Below are positions 1 to 6,602 of a stretch of 8,775 nt of DNA, piece after piece. Below the pieces are notes generated by a model. The model was not told the origin of the DNA, did no database searches, and worked only from the letters and a program-made list of their open reading frames with translations. Source of the stretch: Deltaproteobacteria bacterium (GTDB lineage Bacteria > Desulfobacterota > Desulfobacteria > Desulfobacterales > Desulfobacteraceae); NCBI GenBank assembly GCA_019314105.1, contig JAFCZY010000059.1:1-8775 (forward strand). The letters run 5' to 3'. The translations under genes were made by a program, and so were the position numbers. Each line of letters opens with the position of its first letter. Position 1 is the stretch's first letter.

Positions 1-1
1 A

Positions 2-346
2 ATTGAGTCTGCCGCCCTGCTTGTAGAAGAAGTGGCTGAATCCGCAGTAGTACCCGTTGCCCATGAGATCAAAGGCAAGGAGCCTGATCTGTATATTGCG
101 CTTAAACCCGGCATCCCTGCAACGGATGAACTTGCAAAAAAAATCTCAGACAAAATCTGTGAGCAGATCGGGAGAATTGCCAAACCCAGAAAAGTATGGC
201 TGGTTTCGGATATGCCGAAAACGAGGTCAGGAAAGATCATGAGAAGGGTGCTGGGTGCGATTTCCAATAAGGGAGACGTGGGAAATGTCATGACCCTTGC
301 AAATCCTGAAGTTGTAGAAGAAATCAAAAATCTGGTTGATAAATAA
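2..346 (+). CDS. acs: Acetyl-CoA synthetase (AMP-forming), C-terminal part only
   Basis: This is the last 114 codons of an acyl-adenylate-forming ligase; the 5' end lies outside the window and the frame is open from base 2. Visible is the C-terminal lid domain: IESA at the left edge, then HEIKGKEPDLYIAL, then the PKTRSGKIMRR motif. The Lys of SGK is the catalytic lysine of the adenylation half-reaction and the usual site of regulatory lysine acetylation in this family. The tail GDVGNVMTLANPEVVEEI matches the C-terminus of true acetyl-CoA synthetases rather than PrpE. The expected reaction is acetate + ATP + CoA to acetyl-CoA + AMP + PPi in the cytoplasm. The next ligase gene starts 31 bp after the stop, so the two are probably co-transcribed. 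Assignment to Acs is strong from the tail, although the substrate pocket cannot be seen. Confidence 0.9.
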   Translation: MESAALLVEEVAESAVVPVAHEIKGKEPDLYIALKPGIPATDELAKKISDKICEQIGRIAKPRKVWLVSDMPKTRSGKIMRRVLGAISNKGDVGNVMTLANPEVVEEIKNLVDK

Positions 347-377
347 TTTATTTGTTGAAATTTGGGGAGAGTGTCCT

Positions 378-2279
378 ATGTCGAATTTGTACGATCAAGC
401 GTATGATCAATCCATAAATGATCCCGATGGATTCTGGGGAGCCATTGCCGAAGACTGCCACTGGTATAAAAAATGGGATAAAGTACTGGATGATTCAAAC
501 AAGCCTTTCTACAGGTGGTTCACAGGTGGAGAAACAAATACCTGTTATAATGCAGTTGATCTTCATGTGGATAACGGTATGGGGGATCAGGATGCTATTA
601 TTTATGACAGCCCGGTAACGAATACCATTAAAAAATATACCTATTCCGAGTTGAAAGATATTGTTGCAAAATTTGCCGGGGTTCTGGCATCTAAAGGCGT
701 CGGCAAGGGGGACAGGGTGGTTATTTATATGCCCATGATCCCGGAAGCCGCTTTTGCAATGCTGGCCTGCGCCAGGATCGGTGCGGTCCATTCTGTGGTA
801 TTTGGTGGATTTGCAGCCAATGAACTTGCCACCCGTATTAATGATGCCAAACCCAAAGTGATTGTATCGGCATCCTGTGGTATTGAGGTGAAAAAGATCA
901 TTGAATACAAGCCGCTTTTAGATGAGGCCATTGAATTGTCTGATGCCAAACCCGATGCCTGTATTGTTTTACAACGGCCCCAGGCCCGGGCAGAGTTGAT
1001 AGACGGCCGGGATTTTGACTGGGCCGATGAAATGGCAGCAGCAGTTCCTCAAGATTGTGTTCCTGTAAAAGCCACTGACCCGCTTTACATCCTTTATACT
1101 TCCGGCACAACCGGACAGCCCAAAGGGGTTGTAAGGGATAACGGCGGTCATATGGTGGCGTTAAAGTGGACCATGGGAGCTATCTATGGAGTTGATAAGG
1201 GTGACGTATACTGGGCAGCCTCAGATATCGGCTGGGTCGTCGGTCATTCATATATTGTCTACGGCCCTCTTCTTAAGGGATGTACCACTATCCTTTTTGA
1301 AGGAAAGCCTGTGGGAACGCCGGATGCATCTGTGTTCTGGAGAGTTATCTCCCAGCATAAGGTAAAAACCCTTTTTACAGCCCCCACAGCATTCAGGGCA
1401 ATTAAAAGGGAAGATCCACGTGCTCAACTAATGGCTGATTTTGATTTATCCTGCTTTAATTATTTGTTTCTGGCAGGAGAAAGACTGGACCCGGATACCT
1501 TGTCCTGGGCAGAGAACGCTCTAAGAGTACCTGTCATTGATCACTGGTGGCAGACAGAGACCGGTTGGGCCATTGCAGCCAATTGCGTGGGACTCCATCA
1601 ATTTGATGTCAAACCGGGATCGCCCACAAAAGCGGCTCCGGGATGGAACCTGGCTGTTCTGGGAGATGACGGAAACCCGATCGGTGCAGGAGATATCGGT
1701 GCTATTGTTGTTAAACTACCGCTGCCTCCGGGCTCATTGCCCACGCTCTGGCAGAAGGATCAACGATATATTGATTCCTATCTGAGCGTATTCCCGGGAT
1801 ATTATGAAACGGCTGATGCAGGGTTTATTGATAAAGACGGCTATGTCTTTGTCATGGCCAGAACAGATGACATCATCAATGTTGCCGGTCACAGACTGTC
1901 CACCGGCGGCATGGAAGAAGTCATTGCAGAACATCCGGATGTGGCCGAGTGTGCGGTCATGGGTGTTGAAGACCAGCTTAAGGGCCAGATACCCCTTGGG
2001 ATGATGGTGCTGAATGCCGGTGTTGAAAAAGACCATGATGAGGTGGTTAAAGAAGTCATTGCCCTGGTCAGAAGCAAGATCGGCCCTGTTGCATCCTTTA
2101 AGACTGCCATGGTGGTCAAACGACTTCCCAAAACAAGATCCGGCAAGATCTTAAGGGGTACCATGCGGGCCATAGCTGATAAAAAAGATTATAAGGTTCC
2201 TGCTACTATTGATGATTATACCTCCCTGGATGAAATCGAAGACTCCTTAGGGAAAATCGGATATGGCAACAAGGCATAA
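378..2279 (+). CDS. prpE: Propionyl-CoA synthetase-type acyl-CoA ligase (AMP-forming)
   Basis: A complete 633-aa ligase, close to the usual 625-635 aa of PrpE/ACSS3 proteins. It adenylates a short-chain acid (propionate, likely also acetate) and transfers it to CoA in the cytoplasm. Visible motifs are an N-terminal ACAS segment (about 1-65), P-loop-like YTSGTTGQPKG (240-250), VVRDNGGH (251-258), SDIGWVVGHSYIVYGPLL (282-299), EGKPVGTPDA (308-317), FTAPTAFRAI (333-342), WWQTETGW (390-397), hinge/lid RTDDIINVAGHRLSTGGMEE (495-514) and PKTRSGKILRG (585-595) with catalytic Lys590. The DNGGH, PTAFRAI and QTETGW blocks favour PrpE/ACSS3 over canonical Acs. I chose ATG 378 because GGGGAGA (364-370) precedes it at normal spacing; an in-frame TTG at 336 overlaps acs and would add 14 unlikely residues. 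It lies 31 bp behind acs, consistent with an operon for acetate/propionate activation. Exact substrate preference cannot be read from the sequence. Confidence 0.9.
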   Translation: MSNLYDQAYDQSINDPDGFWGAIAEDCHWYKKWDKVLDDSNKPFYRWFTGGETNTCYNAVDLHVDNGMGDQDAIIYDSPVTNTIKKYTYSELKDIVAKFAGVLASKGVGKGDRVVIYMPMIPEAAFAMLACARIGAVHSVVFGGFAANELATRINDAKPKVIVSASCGIEVKKIIEYKPLLDEAIELSDAKPDACIVLQRPQARAELIDGRDFDWADEMAAAVPQDCVPVKATDPLYILYTSGTTGQPKGVVRDNGGHMVALKWTMGAIYGVDKGDVYWAASDIGWVVGHSYIVYGPLLKGCTTILFEGKPVGTPDASVFWRVISQHKVKTLFTAPTAFRAIKREDPRAQLMADFDLSCFNYLFLAGERLDPDTLSWAENALRVPVIDHWWQTETGWAIAANCVGLHQFDVKPGSPTKAAPGWNLAVLGDDGNPIGAGDIGAIVVKLPLPPGSLPTLWQKDQRYIDSYLSVFPGYYETADAGFIDKDGYVFVMARTDDIINVAGHRLSTGGMEEVIAEHPDVAECAVMGVEDQLKGQIPLGMMVLNAGVEKDHDEVVKEVIALVRSKIGPVASFKTAMVVKRLPKTRSGKILRGTMRAIADKKDYKVPATIDDYTSLDEIEDSLGKIGYGNKA

Positions 2280-2300
2280 TATTTTTAAATATAAAAGAAA

Positions 2301-2325
2301 GGGGACAGATTTAAACCCTGTCCCC
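2301..2325. repeat. Perfect 8-bp hairpin after prpE (REP-like element or terminator)
   Basis: GGGGACAG (2301-2308) and CTGTCCCC (2318-2325) are perfect reverse complements around a 9-nt loop. It begins 21 bp after the prpE stop. No T-run follows it on the + strand (AATCACAAAA), whereas a T-rich tract would follow on the - strand, yet there is no minus-strand gene to terminate. It may be a rho-dependent 3' end stabiliser, or a copy of the dispersed GGGGACAG...CTGTCCCC palindromes that I recall as common in deltaproteobacterial genomes, often near REP-associated transposases. The palindrome is seen; its role is inferred. Confidence 0.6.
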
Positions 2326-2337
2326 AATCACAAAATG

Positions 2338-2396
2338 AAGGAGGTGGTGTGATATGCCCTGATTATCCAGTTTTAAATCTGATAATCATGAAGTGA
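2338..2396 (+). promoter_or_regulatory. Orphan strong Shine-Dalgarno with possible 15-aa leader peptide
   Basis: AAGGAGGTG (2338-2346) is a 9-nt perfect complement to the 16S rRNA 3' tail but precedes no sizeable gene. Two tiny frames start behind it: GTG at 2349, encoding 15 residues (MICPDYPVLNLIIMK) to a TGA at 2394-2396, and ATG at 2354, which gives only Met-Pro before TGA. The first frame runs across the hairpin at 2361-2387 and ends 45 bp before the symporter start. That layout is compatible with a translated leader that affects hairpin formation, or with a decayed gene start. Nothing in the peptide (no run of one amino acid) identifies a signal. Confidence 0.3.
2361..2387 (+). promoter_or_regulatory. 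Leader hairpin upstream of the symporter
   Basis: GATTATC (2361-2367) plus AG (2369-2370) pairs with CT plus GATAATC (2379-2387), leaving a single bulged C at 2368 and an 8-nt AT-rich loop TTTTAAAT. It lies 54 bp upstream of the symporter ATG, between the orphan Shine-Dalgarno and the symporter's own AGGAGGAG (2426-2433). It is AT-rich and of moderate stability and is not followed by a T-run, so it is not a classical terminator. It could affect mRNA stability or translation. Confidence 0.4.
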
Positions 2397-2441
2397 TCCA
2401 TCCAATTCGAAAGACATTATGATACAGGAGGAGAAATTTTT

Positions 2442-4229
2442 ATGGAACCGAAAACTTGGGTATTTCTATTGTTGGGAATATACATTATTTATTGTTTCTG
2501 GTGGGGTTTAAAAGGATTCTTTACTGAAAAAACCGCATCAGGTTATGGAATTGCAGGGCGTTCCATCCCTTTCATCGCATTTTTAATGGCTGCAACGGCT
2601 GCTTCTTTTTCCGGGTGGACATTTGTAGGGCATCCAGGTTTGATCTGGAAGGTGGGGCTGGTCTATGCATTTGCCTCGTTCTACGTCTTAACCATTCCCA
2701 TTACAGGCGCCTTTTTTGCCAAAAGAAACTGGCTCATGGGTAAACGTTATGGCTTTATTACCCCGGGTGATATGTTTGCCTATTACTATAATAATGAATT
2801 CGTTCGATGGCTGACGGTTCTGGCAGCGCTTTTATATTCAATCTTTTATTCAGGCATTCAGCTGATCGCAGCATCAAAACTATTTTACTGGGTAGCCGGC
2901 GTACCCCCAACCATCGGTCTGATATTTATGGCCTTTATTGTTTGGTTTTATGTGGTTACCGGTGGCCTCAAAGCCAGTACCTGGGTAGGTGTTCTCCAGT
3001 TTGTGCTTCTCGTCGGCGGTATCATACTCCTGGGATTTTATGTCCTCAGAGCACCTATTTTTGGTGGCTGGAGCGGTTTTTCAGCCTCAGTAAAAGCCCT
3101 TCCTTCTAACTATTCGCAAGTGCCAGGGGTTATCCACTTTGGACTTGGCGGCGGTTGGACGGCCGTGATGGTTTTGACCTATATGTTTGCGCTTATGGGG
3201 ATTCAGTCATCCCCGGCTTTTATTCTGTGGAACTTTGGTATTAAATCCCCGAAACCCTTGGCATGGCAGCAGGTTTTCATGTCAACATTTGTTGTGGGTA
3301 TCTGCTTGTTTTTCTTTTCAGCTTTCCAGGGAATGGGTGCTAAAATACTCGAACTGTCCGGTGAAATGATCATCGCCAATAACGGTGATGTTGTGCCCAA
3401 ACTGATGACTAAATTTTTGCCCGGCCCGGTTCTGGGTCTTGTTTTCCTTGGCGCTATTGCCGCCATCCACTCTACCTCCGCTCCCTATATTGGTACCGGT
3501 GGTACCATCATCCAGAGGGATGTCTGGTGGAGATATGTCAGAGGCCAGAAAGGCAGCCATTCCGAACAGATCTGGACCAACCGGGTTATGGCCACACTCT
3601 TAACATTGGCCGCTGTTGTGGTCAGCCTGACCTCATCGGATGCCATTGTTATGATTGGCGGGTTTGCAACGACCTTTGGTACCATTATGTACCTCATGCT
3701 CTGCGGTGTCCACTGGGGATTTAAATTTCCCAGCATCGGCGCAGCCCTGGGTCTTTTAGCCGGTATTATTGTGAATATGTTAACCTATTTTGTCTGGAAA
3801 TACCCCTTATCCATGCATACCGCCTTCTGGGGCATTTTTGCCGGTTTTGCTGTGGCCTATGGCTGCCGGGCGCTTGGATTCAAAAACACAGAAGAAACCG
3901 ATGCGCGGCAAAAAGAAGTCAGAACATGGCTTGACAGCATTGACGGACCTTCTGAGAGTGGTAAAATATGGCGTTCCCGGATGAAGATTATTATTCCGAT
4001 ATGGTATTTCTTTGCTCTTGGACCTGGTATTATGCTGGGTAACTCTGCCTTTACCTTCTGCGGATTCCCTGCATTATGGGCATGGCAGATTGTCTGGTGG
4101 ATCATTGGTATTATCATGATGTGGGCACTTTGCTTTAAAGCTGAAATGGCTACCACTTCTGAGGAACAGATCAGACGTGCAGATGTTGAACTCATGGACG
4201 TAACCAAAGAAGCAGATGATATGGCATAA
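2442..4229 (+). CDS. Sodium:solute symporter (SSS/SLC5 family), probable short-chain carboxylate uptake
   Basis: A 595-aa polytopic inner-membrane protein with the LeuT-fold SSS signature. The first helix is about residues 6-26. The SSS core begins with SGYGIAGRSIPFIAFLMAAT (33-52) followed by ASFSGWTFVGHPG (54-66). Further helices include about 123-150, 157-176 (followed by VTGGLKAS, 172-179), 180-203 and 238-258. The block AAIHSTSAPYIGTGG (340-354) corresponds to the helix whose Ser/Thr residues (Ser344, Thr345) complete the Na2 sodium site in this family. A hydrophilic segment rich in charge (480-512) precedes the last two helices, and the tail is acidic. No kinase domain is fused, unlike CrbS-type proteins. 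Start: ATG 2442 preceded by AGGAGGAG at 8-nt spacing. Neighbouring acs and prpE suggest acetate or propionate as substrate; this is inferred from context, and proline, pantothenate or sugar transport cannot be strictly excluded. A 28-aa membrane protein follows 36 bp downstream. Confidence 0.88.
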   Translation: MEPKTWVFLLLGIYIIYCFWWGLKGFFTEKTASGYGIAGRSIPFIAFLMAATAASFSGWTFVGHPGLIWKVGLVYAFASFYVLTIPITGAFFAKRNWLMGKRYGFITPGDMFAYYYNNEFVRWLTVLAALLYSIFYSGIQLIAASKLFYWVAGVPPTIGLIFMAFIVWFYVVTGGLKASTWVGVLQFVLLVGGIILLGFYVLRAPIFGGWSGFSASVKALPSNYSQVPGVIHFGLGGGWTAVMVLTYMFALMGIQSSPAFILWNFGIKSPKPLAWQQVFMSTFVVGICLFFFSAFQGMGAKILELSGEMIIANNGDVVPKLMTKFLPGPVLGLVFLGAIAAIHSTSAPYIGTGGTIIQRDVWWRYVRGQKGSHSEQIWTNRVMATLLTLAAVVVSLTSSDAIVMIGGFATTFGTIMYLMLCGVHWGFKFPSIGAALGLLAGIIVNMLTYFVWKYPLSMHTAFWGIFAGFAVAYGCRALGFKNTEETDARQKEVRTWLDSIDGPSESGKIWRSRMKIIIPIWYFFALGPGIMLGNSAFTFCGFPALWAWQIVWWIIGIIMMWALCFKAEMATTSEEQIRRADVELMDVTKEADDMA

Positions 4230-4265
4230 GGTATGTTGCATCAAATTTTTTAAGGAGGACATATT

Positions 4266-4352
4266 ATGGCGTTAGAAGATAAATATCTCATCGCAACAAT
4301 CATATTTTGTATTGTGTTTACTGCCAGTTTCGGCTGGGGTTGGTGGGGATAA
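4266..4352 (+). CDS. 28-aa single-helix membrane protein, putative symporter small accessory protein
   Basis: A 28-codon frame reading MALEDKYLIATIIFC then IVFTASFGWGWWG. An acidic, polar N-terminus is followed by one hydrophobic helix (about residues 8-22) and a Gly/Trp tail. It has an excellent Shine-Dalgarno, AAGGAGG (4252-4258), 7 nt from the ATG, and lies 36 bp after the symporter stop, so it is very probably translated and co-transcribed with it. I recall very short hydrophobic proteins beside SSS symporters in Desulfobacterota being annotated as symporter small accessory proteins, and this fits in size, placement and shape. It may act as a stabilising or regulatory subunit in the inner membrane, comparable in position to the small DUF485 or DUF4212 partners of other symporters but much shorter. 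The function is inferred from position only. Confidence 0.75.
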   Translation: MALEDKYLIATIIFCIVFTASFGWGWWG

Positions 4353-4384
4353 ACCCTACTTAAATAAACATTAAATCTTAAAAA

Positions 4385-4425
4385 GAAGAATTCCATGATG
4401 AATCCTTATTATCATGTAATTCTTC
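4385..4425. terminator. Long imperfect hairpin between small protein and exonuclease gene
   Basis: GAAGAATT (4385-4392) and CATGAT (4394-4399) pair with ATCATG (4411-4416) and AATTCTTC (4418-4425), with one C/T mismatch and an 11-nt loop. This makes a 14-bp stem beginning 33 bp after the small protein's stop. It is flanked by an A-run on the left and a T-rich CTGTCTTT on the right, so it could act as a weak, possibly bidirectional terminator or as an attenuator. The stem ends only 15 nt before the next start codon, so it may also limit ribosome access there. Confidence 0.55.
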
Positions 4426-4440
4426 CTGTCTTTGGATTAA

Positions 4441-6534
4441 ATGAAGCAGACCAACCGATTCTGGAAATTCATTTTTTTTACCCTGCTTGCAACAATCGTT
4501 GTTATCAGCGGGATTTTATTTTTTTTATGGCAGACATTGAGTGAAGATGAAAGCCATATTCTTGTTACCATCACCAGCGATCATTTCTTATACATTATCA
4601 GCGCTATTTTTATTTGTGCTTTTGTAACGTTTGCCGGGCTTGAGTTTATATTTATTTTCTACATCGAGCCGGTCAAAAAAATCTCTGCTGAAGCCTCCAT
4701 GATTTATTCATCCAACCCTTCCCACCGATTAGACATCACCGGTAGCAAAGATATTAATAATTTAACCTCCGTTATTAATAATTTTGCCGATATGTTTGAA
4801 AATCTGAACAAAAATATTACCCAACAGATACTGGTTGCCAGAAAAGAAACTGAAAAAGAGAGAAATTTATTAGCCGCTATTATGGCTGAACTCCCCCAGG
4901 GGGTCATTATCTGCAATACAAGCGGCAGGATTTTACTGTTTAATTCCCTTGCCAAAAAAATATTTACACAAGAAACCCGTTCAAACAGAGTTGAATATTT
5001 TATCGGGCTTGGCAGGTCCATATTTCACCTGATTGATAAGGGACTCATCGCCCATGCCGTTGAAGAAATTGAAGAACACCTGAATAATGACCAACAGAGT
5101 GTGGCGTCTTATTTTATTACCCCCATTCATGCCGATCATCTGATCAGTGTTGAGACCATCCCCGTTCTTGATCAGGAAAGGCAGATGACCGGTTTTATTC
5201 TCACCTTTCAGGATGTGACCGATGACATCAATCAATATGATAAAATTCATGAAACGCTTACGTCGTTACAAGAAAACGTATCAAGACATATGGGACGGGT
5301 AAAAGAGGTATTAGATCCGTCCGGACAATATCAACTCATTAAAACAATTGATCATCTGACCCGCAAGTTTGATCAGGTTACGGATAACGTTCTTGATATC
5401 ATACTAACCAAAGTGCCCTTAACAAAACTTTTTTTATCAGATTTTTTCTATTCACTGAAACGAAGACTTGATTTCCGGCATGGAATAAAGCTGAATATTA
5501 CCAATCAAACCGGAAATAACAGGATGCTGGCTGACACATATTCATTTACGGCAGCATTGGTTTTTCTGTTTAAAAATCTGTCGGACCTTTGTCTTGAGAA
5601 TGAGTTTAATATGTCGTCTCTAAAAAAAGGTGATACGGTAATCTTTGAAATAACGTGGCAGAATACTCCCATTAAGAAAGATCGGATCGAAAGGCTGTTA
5701 TCCAAACGGATCAATGCCCTGCCCAGTCTTTTTTATGTTTTAAAACAGAACAAAGCCTTGTTTCAGGTCATTTGTGAAAATCATGACACCTGCTCTCAAG
5801 TTAATATTATTACCCAGGCGGAGTTAAAGACGCCCTTAAAAGAGAAACAACGTTCTGCTATCATTGCAGGTAGCAGACCTGAATTTTATGATTTTGACCT
5901 GTTCAAGGCCGGAGAAGAAAACATTGATCTTCTGGATACCGGTTTAAACAATATTACCTATACGATTTTTGATACTGAGACAACCGGTTTGAATCCGGAT
6001 GGCGGTGATGAGATTATAGCCATTGCTGCTGTTCGAATTGTCAACAATAGAATTGTATACCAGGATATTTTTGAGGAACTGGTAGACCCGAAAAGAGATA
6101 TTCCTATAGAATCTTATAAAATTCATGGTATTAATTATGAAATGTTAGTTGGGAAAAAAGATATTAATACTATTTTACCTGTATTTAAAAAATTTACTTC
6201 AGACACGGTGCTTGTGGGGCATAATATCGCTTTTGACATGAAAATGTTAAAAATCAAGGAAAAGACCACCCATATTAAATTTCCAAACCCTGTACTGGAT
6301 ACGCTTCTTTTATCTGCAATCTTGCACCCCCTTCACAAACAACATGATCTGGAAAATATTGCAACCCGTCTGGGGGTTAATATTATCGGACGGCACACAG
6401 CCCTTGGCGACACCATAGCCACAGCGGAAATTTTTTTAAAGTTGATTCCCATTTTAAACAGCAATGGCATCCTGACCCTCAAAGATGCCATTAAAGCATC
6501 TAAAAAAACGTACTATGCACGGTTAAAATATTAG
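4441..6534 (+). CDS. Membrane-anchored HAMP/PAS sensor-like protein with DEDDh 3'-5' exonuclease domain
   Basis: A 697-aa multidomain protein. Two transmembrane helices (about 9-31 and 48-74) flank a short external loop of about 16 residues, too small for a periplasmic sensor domain. A HAMP-like linker follows from IEPVKKI (75-81) to about 125. A PAS domain (about 140-262) contains LPQGVIICNTSGRILLFN and ends in FILTFQDVT. A coiled region (262-325) and a segment of about 325-465 resemble a histidine-kinase core. The latter has an N-box-like FLFKNLSDLC, but no ATP-lid glycine boxes and no convincing phospho-acceptor His were found, so it is probably a dead kinase. The C-terminal exonuclease (about 505-675) is intact: IFDTETTGL (Asp511, Glu513), GHNIAFDM (Asp599) and HTALGDTIATAE (His652, Asp657), the five catalytic residues of the DnaQ epsilon DEDDh family. 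It is not a replicative proofreading subunit. The start is forced, since TAA immediately precedes ATG 4441; no good Shine-Dalgarno is seen. It probably belongs with the symporter functionally. Confidence 0.85.
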   Translation: MKQTNRFWKFIFFTLLATIVVISGILFFLWQTLSEDESHILVTITSDHFLYIISAIFICAFVTFAGLEFIFIFYIEPVKKISAEASMIYSSNPSHRLDITGSKDINNLTSVINNFADMFENLNKNITQQILVARKETEKERNLLAAIMAELPQGVIICNTSGRILLFNSLAKKIFTQETRSNRVEYFIGLGRSIFHLIDKGLIAHAVEEIEEHLNNDQQSVASYFITPIHADHLISVETIPVLDQERQMTGFILTFQDVTDDINQYDKIHETLTSLQENVSRHMGRVKEVLDPSGQYQLIKTIDHLTRKFDQVTDNVLDIILTKVPLTKLFLSDFFYSLKRRLDFRHGIKLNITNQTGNNRMLADTYSFTAALVFLFKNLSDLCLENEFNMSSLKKGDTVIFEITWQNTPIKKDRIERLLSKRINALPSLFYVLKQNKALFQVICENHDTCSQVNIITQAELKTPLKEKQRSAIIAGSRPEFYDFDLFKAGEENIDLLDTGLNNITYTIFDTETTGLNPDGGDEIIAIAAVRIVNNRIVYQDIFEELVDPKRDIPIESYKIHGINYEMLVGKKDINTILPVFKKFTSDTVLVGHNIAFDMKMLKIKEKTTHIKFPNPVLDTLLLSAILHPLHKQHDLENIATRLGVNIIGRHTALGDTIATAEIFLKLIPILNSNGILTLKDAIKASKKTYYARLKY

Positions 6535-6602
6535 TTGGATTATTTGTTGTTTAAATGATACTTGAGTGAACATTAACCGCTAACATTAAAAAGGAGTGAC
6601 CT

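Noticed and set aside
336..377. N-terminal extension of the PrpE-like protein from TTG 336
   Set aside because: It overlaps the end of acs, has no ribosome binding site, and the 14 extra residues do not resemble PrpE; ATG 378 has GGGGAGA at proper distance.
2341..2360. Possible sigma-54 promoter in the symporter leader
   Set aside because: No GG and GC pair lies at the required 10-nt spacing; the GGTGG...GC resemblance is off by one or two positions.
2395..2430. TATGAT (2418-2423) as a sigma-70 -10 box for the symporter
   Set aside because: No -35 box lies about 17 bp upstream, and the start of transcription would fall within the Shine-Dalgarno of the symporter.
3203..4262. Several minus-strand frames of 60-116 codons opposite the symporter
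   Set aside because: They lie wholly or almost wholly opposite the conserved symporter gene, lack ribosome binding sites and recognisable domains, and are ordinary antisense openings.
6535..6602. Promoter for the LemA gene (TTGGAT or TTGAGT with downstream AT-rich boxes)
   Set aside because: Candidate -35 and -10 boxes have poor sequence or wrong spacing; a shared transcript with the upstream gene explains the layout as well.
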